This document shows, in pieces, positions 9,416 to 17,380 of a DNA stretch of 64,000 nt. Location of the stretch: assembly GCA_949710005.1 (NCBI GenBank), contig OX453274.1, positions 3,280,655 to 3,344,654 on the forward strand, written 5' to 3'. The stretch comes from Ricordea florida. Lineage: Eukaryota > Cnidaria > Anthozoa > Corallimorpharia > Ricordeidae. Under the pieces are notes generated by a model, which saw nothing but the letters and a program-made list of their open reading frames with translations, searched no databases and was not told where the DNA came from. Numbering within the stretch: position 1 is the first letter of the stretch; every line of letters starts with the position of its first letter. Both the position numbers and the translations under genes were made by a program.

Positions 9416-10015
9416 TTAATGCCCTTTCCCTTCGGACAACTCTTTTAAAATATCTTCCCGAGCTTCTCTCCTTATCTGCGACATGTCGAAGTTTTTTTCT
9501 GATTCTTTCCTGAATTTTTGTCGTACTTCTATTTTCAGTTTTTCAAACTTTTCTAATTCCGCTAAAATTATGGAAAATTCTTGATCGGAAATAACATTAT
9601 CTTTCATGGCTTTTGAAACCAGGCCATTAATGGTATTTACTTTTGCTTTTGCCAAACAAACAGTTTTCTCGTGTTTACTAACATTTTTTGAAAGCCTTTT
9701 TGTTGCCACGCCAAATATAACAGATATTCCGCCGCAAATACCACCCACAGCGCCCAAGGACACACCAACAACAACGCCAAAACCAGTAAGAGAAGTGCTT
9801 AAACCGCTTGCAGATAGTATAACTGAAAACATGCCACTACACACACTTATTTTTGTACATATTCCTCGGGCACGAGTGTATTTTTTTCTTACTTCCTCGT
9901 AATGTTTAATTTCATCCTCAAGTTTTTTAAGTACTTCATTTGACTTTTGCAGTCTGAAGTTAATGGGATCTGTATTATTAGGTAATACGGGGTAAATTCT
10001 ATTGTAATCGTCCAT
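9416..10015 (-). CDS. Hydrophobic coiled-coil protein, 199 aa
   Basis: An N-terminal helix (about 25-50, ending YTRARGICTKIS) leads into a Gly/Ser/Val-rich hydrophobic stretch of about 50 residues (60-110) that could form one or two membrane hairpins. A long charged helical tail rich in Lys and Glu follows. A close homologue occupies 31207-31827 in element C. The sequence type is common in Polintons of cnidarians, as I recall it. Membrane association in or around the virion is inferred; no enzymatic motif is visible. Confidence 0.82.
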   Translation of the reverse strand: MDDYNRIYPVLPNNTDPINFRLQKSNEVLKKLEDEIKHYEEVRKKYTRARGICTKISVCSGMFSVILSASGLSTSLTGFGVVVGVSLGAVGGICGGISVIFGVATKRLSKNVSKHEKTVCLAKAKVNTINGLVSKAMKDNVISDQEFSIILAELEKFEKLKIEVRQKFRKESEKNFDMSQIRREAREDILKELSEGKGH

Positions 10016-10025
10016 TTTCTACTAC

Positions 10026-10424
10026 TTAAGATATTATCTTTAAATTGATGCGAATACGACCGGTATTAGAAATTATTTTTATTCCATTTTTATCCAGAAT
10101 CCATAATTTAAAGTTGTACAATGGATTTTTGATTTGTGTAATTCTTAAAATTGGGTACTTTTTGGAGGGTATAGAAGCTAGTAATTGTGAAGGTCGGATT
10201 TCAACATTTCCTCCACTAGGGATTCGGTTGTAATATGAAGACTTTGACTCAATAATGTCGCTCATCAAGTATAATGGGTTATCATTTGAGGCGCTCGTTC
10301 CAGTAAAATCTAGAATTTGTATTTCATTTACATTATTTAATGGCGGATCAAGGTAAATTGTTGTTTCTGTGGTTAACATTGTGATTGACAAAAAAGTTAT
10401 TTCCTCCTCGCATTTATGGGGCAT
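10026..10424 (-). CDS. Short beta-rich protein (minor capsid/fibre-like candidate), 132 aa
   Basis: It shares the opening IYLDPPLNNVNEIQILD and the block QLLASIPSKKYP with the 211-aa gene of element C (28793-29428), but lacks about 80 residues from the middle of that protein. The alternating hydrophobic pattern suggests beta strands, and the ending is of the type seen in beta-rich Polinton structural proteins. In element C the gene lies at another position in the map. A minor capsid or fibre role is inference. Confidence 0.72.
   Translation of the reverse strand: MPHKCEEEITFLSITMLTTETTIYLDPPLNNVNEIQILDFTGTSASNDNPLYLMSDIIESKSSYYNRIPSGGNVEIRPSQLLASIPSKKYPILRITQIKNPLYNFKLWILDKNGIKIISNTGRIRINLKIIS
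10036..10045 (-). promoter_or_regulatory. ATTTAAAGAT promoter-like motif
   Basis: ATTTAAAGAT on the coding strand lies 21 nt upstream of the 199-aa gene start. It overlaps the 3' end of the neighbouring coding sequence, which fits tight viral packing. Confidence 0.5.
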
Positions 10425-10431
10425 TTTTAAT

Positions 10432-11607
10432 CTACTTTCTCTTCTTTTTAAGCTGTTCTACAAAATACAGAACAACAGCCATTATCAAAATCCAAGCATT
10501 TTCACCTAAAAATCCAATAACTTGACCCGCCGTTTTGAATAGAAAGCTTACTATCGCCCCAACCATACCCGGCAATATTTCACCCAGTTTTTTACCAAGA
10601 GTTTTTAATCCATTACCTACACCCCTACCCAAAGTGGATAATCCTTTTGAAAGTTTAGAAACTATAAATCCAATTATAACGCCCACAGCACTGACAACAG
10701 AAAACACTGTAAAACCATACTTTTTGAAGATGTACTTTATTCGCTCTCGTAATGGTAAATTTTTTAGGATTTCTTCTTTTCTGCTCTCAATGCCCGCCAA
10801 TTGTTCGCCTATTTGCGCTCTCAATTTGTCGTTCTCTGATTTTAGGCGCTCCCTGCTCTTTTCTAGCTTTTGTAAATTTAATTTATCCTTCTTATATTTA
10901 TCTATCTCCTCTTTGTACAATTTTACTTCCTCCAAAATTCTCTCCGCTTGTATTTTTAATTCTATGTTCTGTTTTACGGTTTGATCAAAAAGGATTTTAT
11001 TCTCTGCCTTTTTTTCCTGTTGTTTCTCAATGAATAATCGCAGCTCTTTTTCTCTCTCCACATATCCGCCAATCTCCTCCGTTCGTGTTGCCAAAAGCGA
11101 ATCTATTCCCTGTACCGCGGAGCGCAATTCATTATGTTTTTCTTTTTCTTCATTTAACATATTCAACATGCTTTCATAATCGGCGCCTAAGGATTTTCTC
11201 ATTGTTTTTGGCAAATTTTCTATCTTGATATTTGAATCTTTATCGATTATTGTGTGCCACACACTATCTCCCCTATTACTCATTTTTCCTTCTATACTAC
11301 CATCTTGCCCAAATCTTATAATAAGTGGGCTATTATTTGGGTCGTAATTTGGTAAATAACGCTTGAGTTGTTGCCTTGCATCTACCATCCTGTCGTATTC
11401 CTCATCCCTTTCTGTCCAAATACTTGTCGGCCTTCTCTCTTCCCATTTAATCCGTTTTCTTTCTGCTATATATTCTGAATAACCAAGATAGCCCTGATCA
11501 ACAGATGTGGATGTTTTTGGGGTTTCATAATTTGTTTCATCCCAATCATAGTCATCGTCATCTGTTCCTTTCGGCAACTTTTCTTCCATTGGTATTTCTT
11601 CTTCCAT
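10432..11607 (-). CDS. Coiled-coil protein with hydrophobic membrane-active C-terminus, 391 aa
   Basis: The acidic N-terminus is followed by a long coiled coil (about 150-285, rich in Glu, Lys, Leu). The C-terminal 100 residues start with LPLRERIKYIFKKYGF and contain three hydrophobic segments with small-residue and Lys patterns (LGRGVGNGLKTLGKKLG). The tail is strongly conserved in element C while the coiled coil is not. Small-residue hydrophobic helices of this kind could bind or perforate membranes; a virion membrane protein is inferred. It is 7 bases from the next gene. Confidence 0.82.
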   Translation of the reverse strand: MEEEIPMEEKLPKGTDDDDYDWDETNYETPKTSTSVDQGYLGYSEYIAERKRIKWEERRPTSIWTERDEEYDRMVDARQQLKRYLPNYDPNNSPLIIRFGQDGSIEGKMSNRGDSVWHTIIDKDSNIKIENLPKTMRKSLGADYESMLNMLNEEKEKHNELRSAVQGIDSLLATRTEEIGGYVEREKELRLFIEKQQEKKAENKILFDQTVKQNIELKIQAERILEEVKLYKEEIDKYKKDKLNLQKLEKSRERLKSENDKLRAQIGEQLAGIESRKEEILKNLPLRERIKYIFKKYGFTVFSVVSAVGVIIGFIVSKLSKGLSTLGRGVGNGLKTLGKKLGEILPGMVGAIVSFLFKTAGQVIGFLGENAWILIMAVVLYFVEQLKKKRK

Positions 11608-11627
11608 GATTTTACTAATAGGGCGAA

Positions 11628-11637
11628 ATCTTTAGAT
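11628..11637 (-). promoter_or_regulatory. ATCTAAAGAT promoter-like motif
   Basis: A perfect copy on the coding strand lies 21 nt before the 391-aa gene; the divergent 273-aa gene has its own GATTTAAAGA on the opposite strand 22 nt further on. Confidence 0.6.
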
Positions 11638-11658
11638 CCTTTGGGGTTGAAAAAATTT

Positions 11659-11668
11659 GATTTAAAGA
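11659..11668 (+). promoter_or_regulatory. GATTTAAAGA promoter-like motif
   Basis: This copy lies 25 nt upstream of the start of the 273-aa gene and is followed by an AT-rich run with a TATATATA core. Confidence 0.55.
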
Positions 11669-11692
11669 ATAAAAAATATATATAAAAATAAA

Positions 11693-12514
11693 ATGATGAA
11701 CGAAACTACACAATTAATAGATGTTAATAGTTATATTCCTAAAGTAAGCATGATCTTTTCTAAACCAATTGTTGGCATAATTACTGGAACAAAACCAAAG
11801 TTTGAATTTAAAAGAATTAAAATTTTTACAAAAAATGATGATGGAACAGAAGGAGAACTTGTTATTCCAACCGGTAATTTATATTCTTTTGGTGTTTCTA
11901 CAAACACAAGTCAAGAAACAGGTGCAATTTCAGGATATGTATTTCCATTATGTTTATGGAGTGGAAGCAGTCCAACACCCGAAGAAGAAAAATGGATTGA
12001 TTTATTCAATGAAATAGTTGACAATTGCATTGATCATTTGCTTATTAACAGGGCAAAAATTGGTAAATTTGAGTTGGAAAGAAATGAGCTTGAAAAACAA
12101 AAAGGAGGTTTGAATCCTCTATATTGGAAGATGGAAAAATCTTCAATGACCAGAGTTCCAGATAGAGGTCCCACCTTGTATGCAAAATTAATTTGGGATA
12201 AAAGACAAGACAAAATTTTAACCAAGTTTTACAACTCTGAAAATAACAAGTTAATTGATCCATTAAAATTATTAAATAAAGGGTGTCGAGTTGAAGAAGC
12301 CGTCGTAAAAATTGAATCAATATTTATTGGCGGTTCTTGTATTGCCCTTCAGGTTAAACTTTATGAAGCAGTTATAGAACCAAACAAAGAAATGAAAAGA
12401 TTAACCAAATTTAGAAACTTAACTATTTCAGATAGTAAATCTGCGGCTGAAGAAATGGAAAAATCTGAATATGAAGAAGAAGAAGAAGATTTTGATTTAG
12501 GGAGTTTCATGTAA
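11693..12514 (+). CDS. Candidate ssDNA-binding protein with acidic tail, 273 aa
   Basis: This is a beta-rich protein ending in a strongly acidic tail (about 253-270), a layout typical of single-stranded-DNA-binding proteins. The motifs GLNPLYWKMEK near 140 and GPTLYAKLI near 160 recall an uncharacterised family of large DNA viruses that I associate with ssDNA binding; this link is from memory and tentative. It is conserved in element C (32965-33840). It is one of the few plus-strand genes, fitting a replication rather than a capsid role. Two Met codons open the frame. Confidence 0.65.
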   Translation: MMNETTQLIDVNSYIPKVSMIFSKPIVGIITGTKPKFEFKRIKIFTKNDDGTEGELVIPTGNLYSFGVSTNTSQETGAISGYVFPLCLWSGSSPTPEEEKWIDLFNEIVDNCIDHLLINRAKIGKFELERNELEKQKGGLNPLYWKMEKSSMTRVPDRGPTLYAKLIWDKRQDKILTKFYNSENNKLIDPLKLLNKGCRVEEAVVKIESIFIGGSCIALQVKLYEAVIEPNKEMKRLTKFRNLTISDSKSAAEEMEKSEYEEEEEDFDLGSFM

Positions 12515-12534
12515 ACAATAATAAATATACTTAT

Positions 12535-12564
12535 GTTATATAACCAAATTACTGGTTACATAAC
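12535..12564. terminator. 30-nt palindrome between convergent genes (B, second)
   Basis: GTTATATAACC and GGTTACATAAC with an 8-nt loop lie between the 273-aa gene and the 132-aa membrane gene. It is almost identical to the palindrome at 7686 and to that at 28756. Confidence 0.65.
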
Positions 12565-12571
12565 AAATAAT

Positions 12572-12970
12572 TTAAAATATTTTACTAGCCAAATACCCCA
12601 AAGCCAACATTCCTCCTCCGACATAGATCATTTCGCCCATCTTTTGATCCTCACTTGGTTTGTAATAATCAGAAAATTTTGGTTCTGGGGGATTCATTTG
12701 CTCATACAATTCAAAAGATTCATCTGTTTTTGAAAGATTTTTTGATGCTTGATATTTTTCGTCTTTTTTCTTCATTTCCCAATCAAGAAATCTTTGCCTC
12801 TTCTCCTGGTATTCCGCGTAATCTTTTTGATACTTTTCCATTGCTTTATCGTGGCGTATTTTTTCTGTGTCCACTTTATTTCCTGACAAGCGTTTCGCAA
12901 GATAGTTCCCCCCAACAAATGCTGTTGCATTAAATATAGCCCCACCAATCATCATCGCTATTGCTGCCAT
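12572..12970 (-). CDS. Small virion-type protein with two membrane segments, 132 aa
   Basis: A hydrophobic N-terminal segment (IAMMIGGAIFNATAF), a charged central helix (KAMEKYQKDYAEYQEKRQ) and a C-terminal hydrophobic segment (YVGGGMLALGYLASKIF) are visible. The block EPKFSDYYKPSEDQK is shared with element C (33907-34299). It belongs to a conserved, uncharacterised Polinton family of cnidarians by memory. It is the last gene of the capsid block, separated from the next by 6 bases. Confidence 0.82.
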   Translation of the reverse strand: MAAIAMMIGGAIFNATAFVGGNYLAKRLSGNKVDTEKIRHDKAMEKYQKDYAEYQEKRQRFLDWEMKKKDEKYQASKNLSKTDESFELYEQMNPPEPKFSDYYKPSEDQKMGEMIYVGGGMLALGYLASKIF

Positions 12971-12976
12971 TTTTGT

Positions 12977-13195
12977 TTATTTTGGTAAAATCTTTTGTTC
13001 CTCTAAATATGTTTTTAGATAAATACTGCCCGACAAAACAGCCACCCATTTTGCGTAATTTGTAATACTTGTGGATGGATCGTTCAAAAACGATTCTTTC
13101 ATCATCTTTTTAGCCACATACCCAACTCCAGCCCCTAATCCGATAAGTATCGCTGAATCAGTTACAGTTTTCACAAGTTTGTTTTCGCTTGACAT
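12977..13195 (-). CDS. Small membrane protein, 72 aa
   Basis: It has two hydrophobic segments (ILIGLGAGVGYVAKKMM and WVAVLSGSIYLK). The element C copy (34304-34522) is nearly identical in length and sequence, which argues that this short frame is a real gene. ATCTAAAGGT lies upstream of the start. Function is unknown; the conserved size and position point to a virion or assembly component. Confidence 0.8.
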   Translation of the reverse strand: MSSENKLVKTVTDSAILIGLGAGVGYVAKKMMKESFLNDPSTSITNYAKWVAVLSGSIYLKTYLEEQKILPK

Positions 13196-13220
13196 GATTT
13201 TTTTACTACATCCGTAAGAA

Positions 13221-13230
13221 ACCTTTAGAT
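13221..13230 (-). promoter_or_regulatory. ATCTAAAGGT promoter-like motif
   Basis: This variant of the shared motif lies 26 nt upstream of the 72-aa gene, just after the stop region of the preceding gene. Confidence 0.5.
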
Positions 13231-13234
13231 GAGT

Positions 13235-13636
13235 TTACATCATTCCAATTTTTGGGCGATCAAGGGGTTGTGGTTGTGGATTATGAATCTTTATGGGCGG
13301 GGCTTGAAAAGGTTGTTCAACTTTAGCTTTTTCCCGGTATCTCATAAAAAGATCAAATGCCGTAAACCCCAATCCAACAATGGATAAAACAGTAGTAAAA
13401 GATAACTCTGGAAGCCACGATTTATATTCATTATTTGTCTTTTCTTGATTATCTTCAATTTTCATTTGCTCCTCCCGCTTCATCTCCCTATCTAATGCTT
13501 CTTTTGCTTTTTTATTATATTCCGCTAATTTCTTTCCAGCCGCAACCTTTTTAGGGTCTTTCTCCCTCTTTTTGGTATCTTTATTTTCGGGTTTGGGATC
13601 AGCCGTAATTTGCTCTACTTCAGATTGTTCAGACAT
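13235..13636 (-). CDS. Small coiled-coil protein with one membrane segment, 133 aa
   Basis: The Lys/Glu-rich N-terminal half (KVAAGKKLAEYNKKAKEAL) is predicted helical. It is followed by one hydrophobic segment (LSFTTVLSIVGLGFTAFDLF) and a proline-rich tail. The element C homologue at 34560-34976 keeps the same plan. No catalytic motif is visible. Confidence 0.8.
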   Translation of the reverse strand: MSEQSEVEQITADPKPENKDTKKREKDPKKVAAGKKLAEYNKKAKEALDREMKREEQMKIEDNQEKTNNEYKSWLPELSFTTVLSIVGLGFTAFDLFMRYREKAKVEQPFQAPPIKIHNPQPQPLDRPKIGMM

Positions 13637-13659
13637 TGTTATTTGGATGCTGCAAATAA

Positions 13660-13669
13660 GTTTTTAGAT
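13660..13669 (-). promoter_or_regulatory. ATCTAAAAAC promoter-like motif
   Basis: ATCTAAAAAC lies 24 nt upstream of the 133-aa gene. The same variant precedes the homologous gene in element C and the packaging ATPase gene. Confidence 0.55.
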
Positions 13670-13673
13670 CTGT

Positions 13674-14204
13674 TTAATATACTGTATCAATACCTTCAGT
13701 AGATTTCCTAGTTTCCTGATTAGTTGTGTTGGTATTTGTTGGTTCTTGTTGATTTTTGTTGAATTTAACGTGTTTTGCTACTTGAAATAATCCGCTAGCA
13801 AGTGCAGCCAGTCTCCCCGATTTTAATGCTAATAGTCCAACAATGTTTGTTAGTTCGCGATTTACCAAATCATCATTCTTCAAATCCTTACAAAGTGCGT
13901 CAATATCATCAACCGGAACTAAATATGAAATAATTTTAGAAATTAATTGGAGGGAGGAATCCACCACTCCCCCGCTAATTTTCTTACCCATTACCGATTG
14001 ATAACGATTAAAATATTTTTCTACATCGCGTTCTGATAATTTTTTTACATCACCCAGACTCATATCAACCCCTAAATATTCCTTTGTTGTCCCAAGCACT
14101 GCGAGAATGGATAGTGATTCTTGTTTAACTTCAAGATCCTCACTTTGATTAGTATCATTTTTTGCCTCAGTTTTTTCTTCAATGTAATCTTCAACTTTTG
14201 TCAT
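13674..14204 (-). CDS. Conserved virion-type protein, 176 aa
   Basis: The Met at 14204 is chosen as start. The longer frame has no ATG and would overlap the ATPase gene, and element C also has a Met at the corresponding place just after its ATPase stop. The central helix DVEKYFNRYQSVMGKKI and the C-terminal part (LVPVDDIDALCKDLKND, then LASGLFQVAKHVKF) are strongly conserved with element C. Mostly helical, without an evident membrane span. It is uncharacterised; its place directly behind the packaging ATPase suggests an assembly role. Confidence 0.8.
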   Translation of the reverse strand: MTKVEDYIEEKTEAKNDTNQSEDLEVKQESLSILAVLGTTKEYLGVDMSLGDVKKLSERDVEKYFNRYQSVMGKKISGGVVDSSLQLISKIISYLVPVDDIDALCKDLKNDDLVNRELTNIVGLLALKSGRLAALASGLFQVAKHVKFNKNQQEPTNTNTTNQETRKSTEGIDTVY

Positions 14205-14209
14205 CTTTG

Positions 14210-14836
14210 TTAAATCACCCCGGGAATCTCTAAATAGCAATTAAATGGGTATCGCAAACTCAAACATAACCTAGAATATTTTTCGGTTTTTAGGAGTTGC
14301 ACAAACTTTTTACCTAATTCATAATCCAAATCACCGCCGTAATCCTCGAAAAACATTTTCATGCCTTTCTGCGACGGATTATGAAAAGTAACAACGCAGG
14401 CTACATTTTCCCGAAATGGTTTTGCTATCGAAGTTAATTGCTGGGTTAGAACCCACATTGACAAACCATGATGCCTTCCCGAGAATGCTAAATCTATAAA
14501 CTTGTTTGATCTTTTCTTCAGATCAGTGGATACAGCGCAATCATCTAAAATTATTAGTGTATTTGTTCCGGAGAATAAAGTTTGGCAATCATTTAACAAT
14601 TCATTAATCTCATCTACATTACTTGCATCCGGCGATAATACAAAGAAACGTTTATCTCCTCGGGCAAAGTCGTGATAAGTTTTGTTTTTGGCAAAAGTTG
14701 GGCAAATGAGAACAATGAATTCAAACATTTTTCGGAATGGGCCGCGGAGTTGATCAATTAGGTACTTTGTTTTTCCGCAATTTGTCGGCCCAGTTATTAT
14801 ACAATGAAAAGGAATTTTTTCGCGCAATTCTTCCAT
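14210..14836 (-). CDS. Genome-packaging ATPase (FtsK/HerA, A32-like), 208 aa
   Basis: Walker A is GPTNCGKT at residues 16-23, Walker B is LIILDD at 94-99, and a sensor-like block with HHGLSMWVLTQQ lies at 121-133. This is the DNA-packaging ATPase of Polintons and of large dsDNA viruses, thought to pump the genome into the capsid. The length is normal for the family. The element C copy is almost identical. ATCTAAAAAC lies upstream. It lies between the candidate major capsid gene and the small virion genes. Confidence 0.93.
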   Translation of the reverse strand: MEELREKIPFHCIITGPTNCGKTKYLIDQLRGPFRKMFEFIVLICPTFAKNKTYHDFARGDKRFFVLSPDASNVDEINELLNDCQTLFSGTNTLIILDDCAVSTDLKKRSNKFIDLAFSGRHHGLSMWVLTQQLTSIAKPFRENVACVVTFHNPSQKGMKMFFEDYGGDLDYELGKKFVQLLKTEKYSRLCLSLRYPFNCYLEIPGVI

Positions 14837-14858
14837 GATTTTTGTATCATAACATTAT

Positions 14859-14868
14859 GTTTTTAGAT
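14859..14868 (-). promoter_or_regulatory. ATCTAAAAAC promoter-like motif
   Basis: This copy lies 23 nt upstream of the ATPase start. The same position in element C (36246-36255) has ATTTAAAAAC. Confidence 0.55.
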
Positions 14869-14870
14869 TC

Positions 14871-16112
14871 TCAGTACATGATTGACCTTAAGCTTGAATT
14901 CATTATTTCCATCATTGCATCAGCCACAACAAACATATGGCAAGTTATTGTCCCTGTTCCGCCTTGTTTTCGTTTAATTGCTATTTTTACACCATCGTGT
15001 GTATTATTTAGAGCTAGTCCTCCACCATGAATACTATTATCTGGGTGCGTTCTCGTATCAACCCAAAGAGCAAACTTGTCTGTGTAAAAATCCTTTTCTT
15101 TCAATGAAATTTGCAAACCATCATCTCGATGAAATCTTTTTTTCACGGATTCCCAAAAATCGGATGGAATCATTCCTCTAGAGTATATTCGATTTGGCAC
15201 GCCATCAACATCAATTTCAACGGAAGATATACCTGGATTATAAAAATTTTCAGAATCCCTTGCTCCTGCGACTTGAGGTAATAAAAACAAAAATAATACC
15301 CCAGTCATTGATCTTCTTGGTAGATTAATATGTTGATTTATTACCCCATCACCACCAATGGAAAATGTAAAAGTTTTGTGTAAGGTAATATTTTCATAAA
15401 AGAATCCTTTACCAACTTGATATGTTGATTGTGCCTCACGGGCTAAGTATTCGCTTGAAATTGATGAATATTCTAACTCTAAGTTTTTGATTGAATATGA
15501 TGGTGTTTTGGTTGTATCGGAATAAACAACAATATTATTAATTGGGGCAAGTGTAATCTCAAATATTAAATGATTTTCCAATGCTTTTGGATAAAAAACC
15601 CCATGTTCGTTTAATATTGGATGGTTTATTGGTATTCTATACTTTGTTCCATGAACATTGGCGAGAGCAACTTCCTTTACATCTTGTGTTTTTTTATCTC
15701 CCGCATTTGTTCTAAGTTTTCTCATATTTTCTGAAGAAATTCCTTGTTTTAATCTATCTCCGCGTTCTTCATCTGTTAAAAATAAATCATGGTATGTTTG
15801 AAATAGATCATATCTTTGAGTATCCTGCAATGTTTCGCCCCCAAAAAGAACTTTTAATCTGGATACAAGATTACTTCCTAAATTATTAACAACTGTATTA
15901 TTTGAGTGGCCCCCGACATCCAAATCAAACAAAAGAGATACACTTCCAGGCACAATCACCAAATTCTCAGAAAGTTTTGGAATATTTATATATAATGTTT
16001 CTCCAGGATTGGCCGATGAGGGGTTGAGAGTAATTCTATTTAATGTTGATTCCGCTTTCAAACCAAATGGCTCTTTCGGGGTTCTATTTGGGTTAATTTT
16101 TTCTGACGTCAT
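14871..16112 (-). CDS. Candidate major capsid protein (double jelly roll), 413 aa
   Basis: This is a beta-rich protein next to the packaging ATPase. The block IPINHPILNEHGVFYP (near 160-178) followed by a hydrophobic strand, and LELEYSSISSEYLAREAQ (near 210-228), resemble the conserved junction features of double-jelly-roll capsid proteins. The lengths are equal (413 aa) and the sequences very similar in B and C, as expected for a lattice protein. It is shorter than many Polinton capsid proteins. The assignment is structural inference and has not been tested by a profile search. Confidence 0.75.
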   Translation of the reverse strand: MTSEKINPNRTPKEPFGLKAESTLNRITLNPSSANPGETLYINIPKLSENLVIVPGSVSLLFDLDVGGHSNNTVVNNLGSNLVSRLKVLFGGETLQDTQRYDLFQTYHDLFLTDEERGDRLKQGISSENMRKLRTNAGDKKTQDVKEVALANVHGTKYRIPINHPILNEHGVFYPKALENHLIFEITLAPINNIVVYSDTTKTPSYSIKNLELEYSSISSEYLAREAQSTYQVGKGFFYENITLHKTFTFSIGGDGVINQHINLPRRSMTGVLFLFLLPQVAGARDSENFYNPGISSVEIDVDGVPNRIYSRGMIPSDFWESVKKRFHRDDGLQISLKEKDFYTDKFALWVDTRTHPDNSIHGGGLALNNTHDGVKIAIKRKQGGTGTITCHMFVVADAMMEIMNSSLRSIMY

Positions 16113-16148
16113 TATAATTTATAAGATACTTTGGTTAACCTTTAAACC
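16113..16148 (-). promoter_or_regulatory. Capsid-type promoter with TATA-like block
   Basis: Upstream of the capsid start, on the coding strand, are GTTTAAAGG and then AAGTATCTTATAAAT close to the ATG. The second block recurs upstream of the 70-aa gene and at both homologous positions of element C. Confidence 0.55.
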
Positions 16149-16331
16149 TGTGTTGATGATACTATTCTCTAATTCTTTAATATGCTTCGTTAAACTTTCC
16201 CTTACTCCATCGATTACAAGTAAAAGATTAAAAAGTTCACTTCCATCTTCCATATCCAAAATTTCTTTAATGATAGTTTTTTTCATAAGATTAAATTGAT
16301 ATTCGCTAAAATTTACTTTTTCTTCCTCCAT
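16119..16331 (-). CDS. Small helical protein, 70 aa
   Basis: It is a short, charged, mostly helical protein upstream of the capsid gene. The element C copy (63 aa, 37546-37737) keeps EYQxNxMKKxIxKxIL and the MEDG motif, which supports it as a true gene. It overlaps the capsid promoter region and is divergent from the integrase. Function is unknown; a capsid chaperone or scaffold is one guess without direct evidence. Confidence 0.7.
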   Translation of the reverse strand: MEEEKVNFSEYQFNLMKKTIIKEILDMEDGSELFNLLLVIDGVRESLTKHIKELENSIINTGLKVNQSIL

Positions 16332-16362
16332 TTTAATTTATAAGATACTTTTTTAACCTTAA
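16332..16362. promoter_or_regulatory. 31-bp divergent promoter, integrase / 70-aa gene
   Basis: Only 31 bases separate the divergent starts. The block AATTTATAAGATACTT is shared with the capsid promoter and with the equal-length 31-bp gap of element C (37738-37768). Confidence 0.55.
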
Positions 16363-17379
16363 ATGAGTTTTAACTTAACGAAAAATCGGACAAAGCCCTC
16401 CCCGCCACTCGAGCGTACATATTATTCAACCGAGGGGTATTGGAAAGGATATTCCGCGATTCCTAAATTAGCTGGTAAAGCGAAAGTAAGTGAAAATGAA
16501 GCAAAACAATGGTTGGAGAAACAAGCAATTTGGCAAATCTATCTTCCGGCCCCAAAGTATATTCCTAGGCCACACTGGACGGAGGATAAACCGAACCAGA
16601 TTCACCAAGCAGATTTATTATTTTTACCGCATGATAGAGTTGAAAGAAAAACGTACAAATACGCGTTAGTTGTGGTTGATGTGGCCTCAAGATACAAAGA
16701 TGCGGAGCCATTAACTTCAAAAGAAAGTCGAGAGATATCAGAAGCTTTTACAAAAATATATTCTAGAAGATTGAAATACCCTAAAACATTAATGGTCGAT
16801 CCTGGAAAAGAATTTATGGGCGAAGTTGGTAAACTCATGAATTACCATAATGTGAAAATACAGAGAAGTGAAGCTGGAAATCACAGAGCCCAAGCGTTTG
16901 TGGAAAGAGCAAATAGAACATTAGGTGAGCGATTATTTAGTCATCAATACGCGCAAGAAATGATCAGTGATGGCCGATCGCGTGTGTGGGTAAAAAGATT
17001 ACCAGATATTTTGAAAACTTTAAATAATACACCAACGAGAATAACCGGTAAAGAGCCCAATGAGGCTATAAAACTAAAAGAGGTTGATATTGAACCTAAA
17101 AAATACCAACGCGAAGTGGGGGTTGGTGAGGTTAGACTACCAATTGAGGTTAAAGTTAGATATTTATTATCTCCGGGAGAACTTGAGGGTGGTGAAAAAA
17201 GGCGAGCTACTGATCCTATTTGGAGCATAAAAGTTTATGGTATTTCTGGAAGTAAAGTTTATCCTAATCAACCCGTTTTGTATTTTTTAGAAGACGGTCC
17301 AAGACGCGGATTTGTAAGGGAGGAATTACAGGTTATACCTGATGATACTGAGTTACCACCAGATTCTGTTTTGAAATAA
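16363..17379 (+). CDS. Polinton integrase (rve/DDE), 338 aa
   Basis: Catalytic residues are visible as D84 (HQADLLFLP), D146 (MVDPGKEF) and E181 (FVERANRTL). An N-terminal helix-rich region (AKVSENEAKQWLEKQAIWQIYLP) precedes the core, and a chromo/SH3-like C-terminus ends at 338. It would insert the linear element and make the short target duplication. It is complete and of the normal family length. It converges on PolB with one base between stops. Confidence 0.95.
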   Translation: MSFNLTKNRTKPSPPLERTYYSTEGYWKGYSAIPKLAGKAKVSENEAKQWLEKQAIWQIYLPAPKYIPRPHWTEDKPNQIHQADLLFLPHDRVERKTYKYALVVVDVASRYKDAEPLTSKESREISEAFTKIYSRRLKYPKTLMVDPGKEFMGEVGKLMNYHNVKIQRSEAGNHRAQAFVERANRTLGERLFSHQYAQEMISDGRSRVWVKRLPDILKTLNNTPTRITGKEPNEAIKLKEVDIEPKKYQREVGVGEVRLPIEVKVRYLLSPGELEGGEKRRATDPIWSIKVYGISGSKVYPNQPVLYFLEDGPRRGFVREELQVIPDDTELPPDSVLK

Positions 17380-17380
17380 A

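Noticed and set aside
7719-10424. The 527-aa protein as an adenain-like cysteine protease because of its WCATSGCG block
   Set aside because: No His-Asp/Glu-Cys order typical of adenain is visible, and the protein is too long and tail-anchored.
13674-14240. Longer start for the 176-aa protein, overlapping the ATPase gene
   Set aside because: The extension has no ATG (TTG at 14240), and the Met at 14204 has an equivalent in element C.
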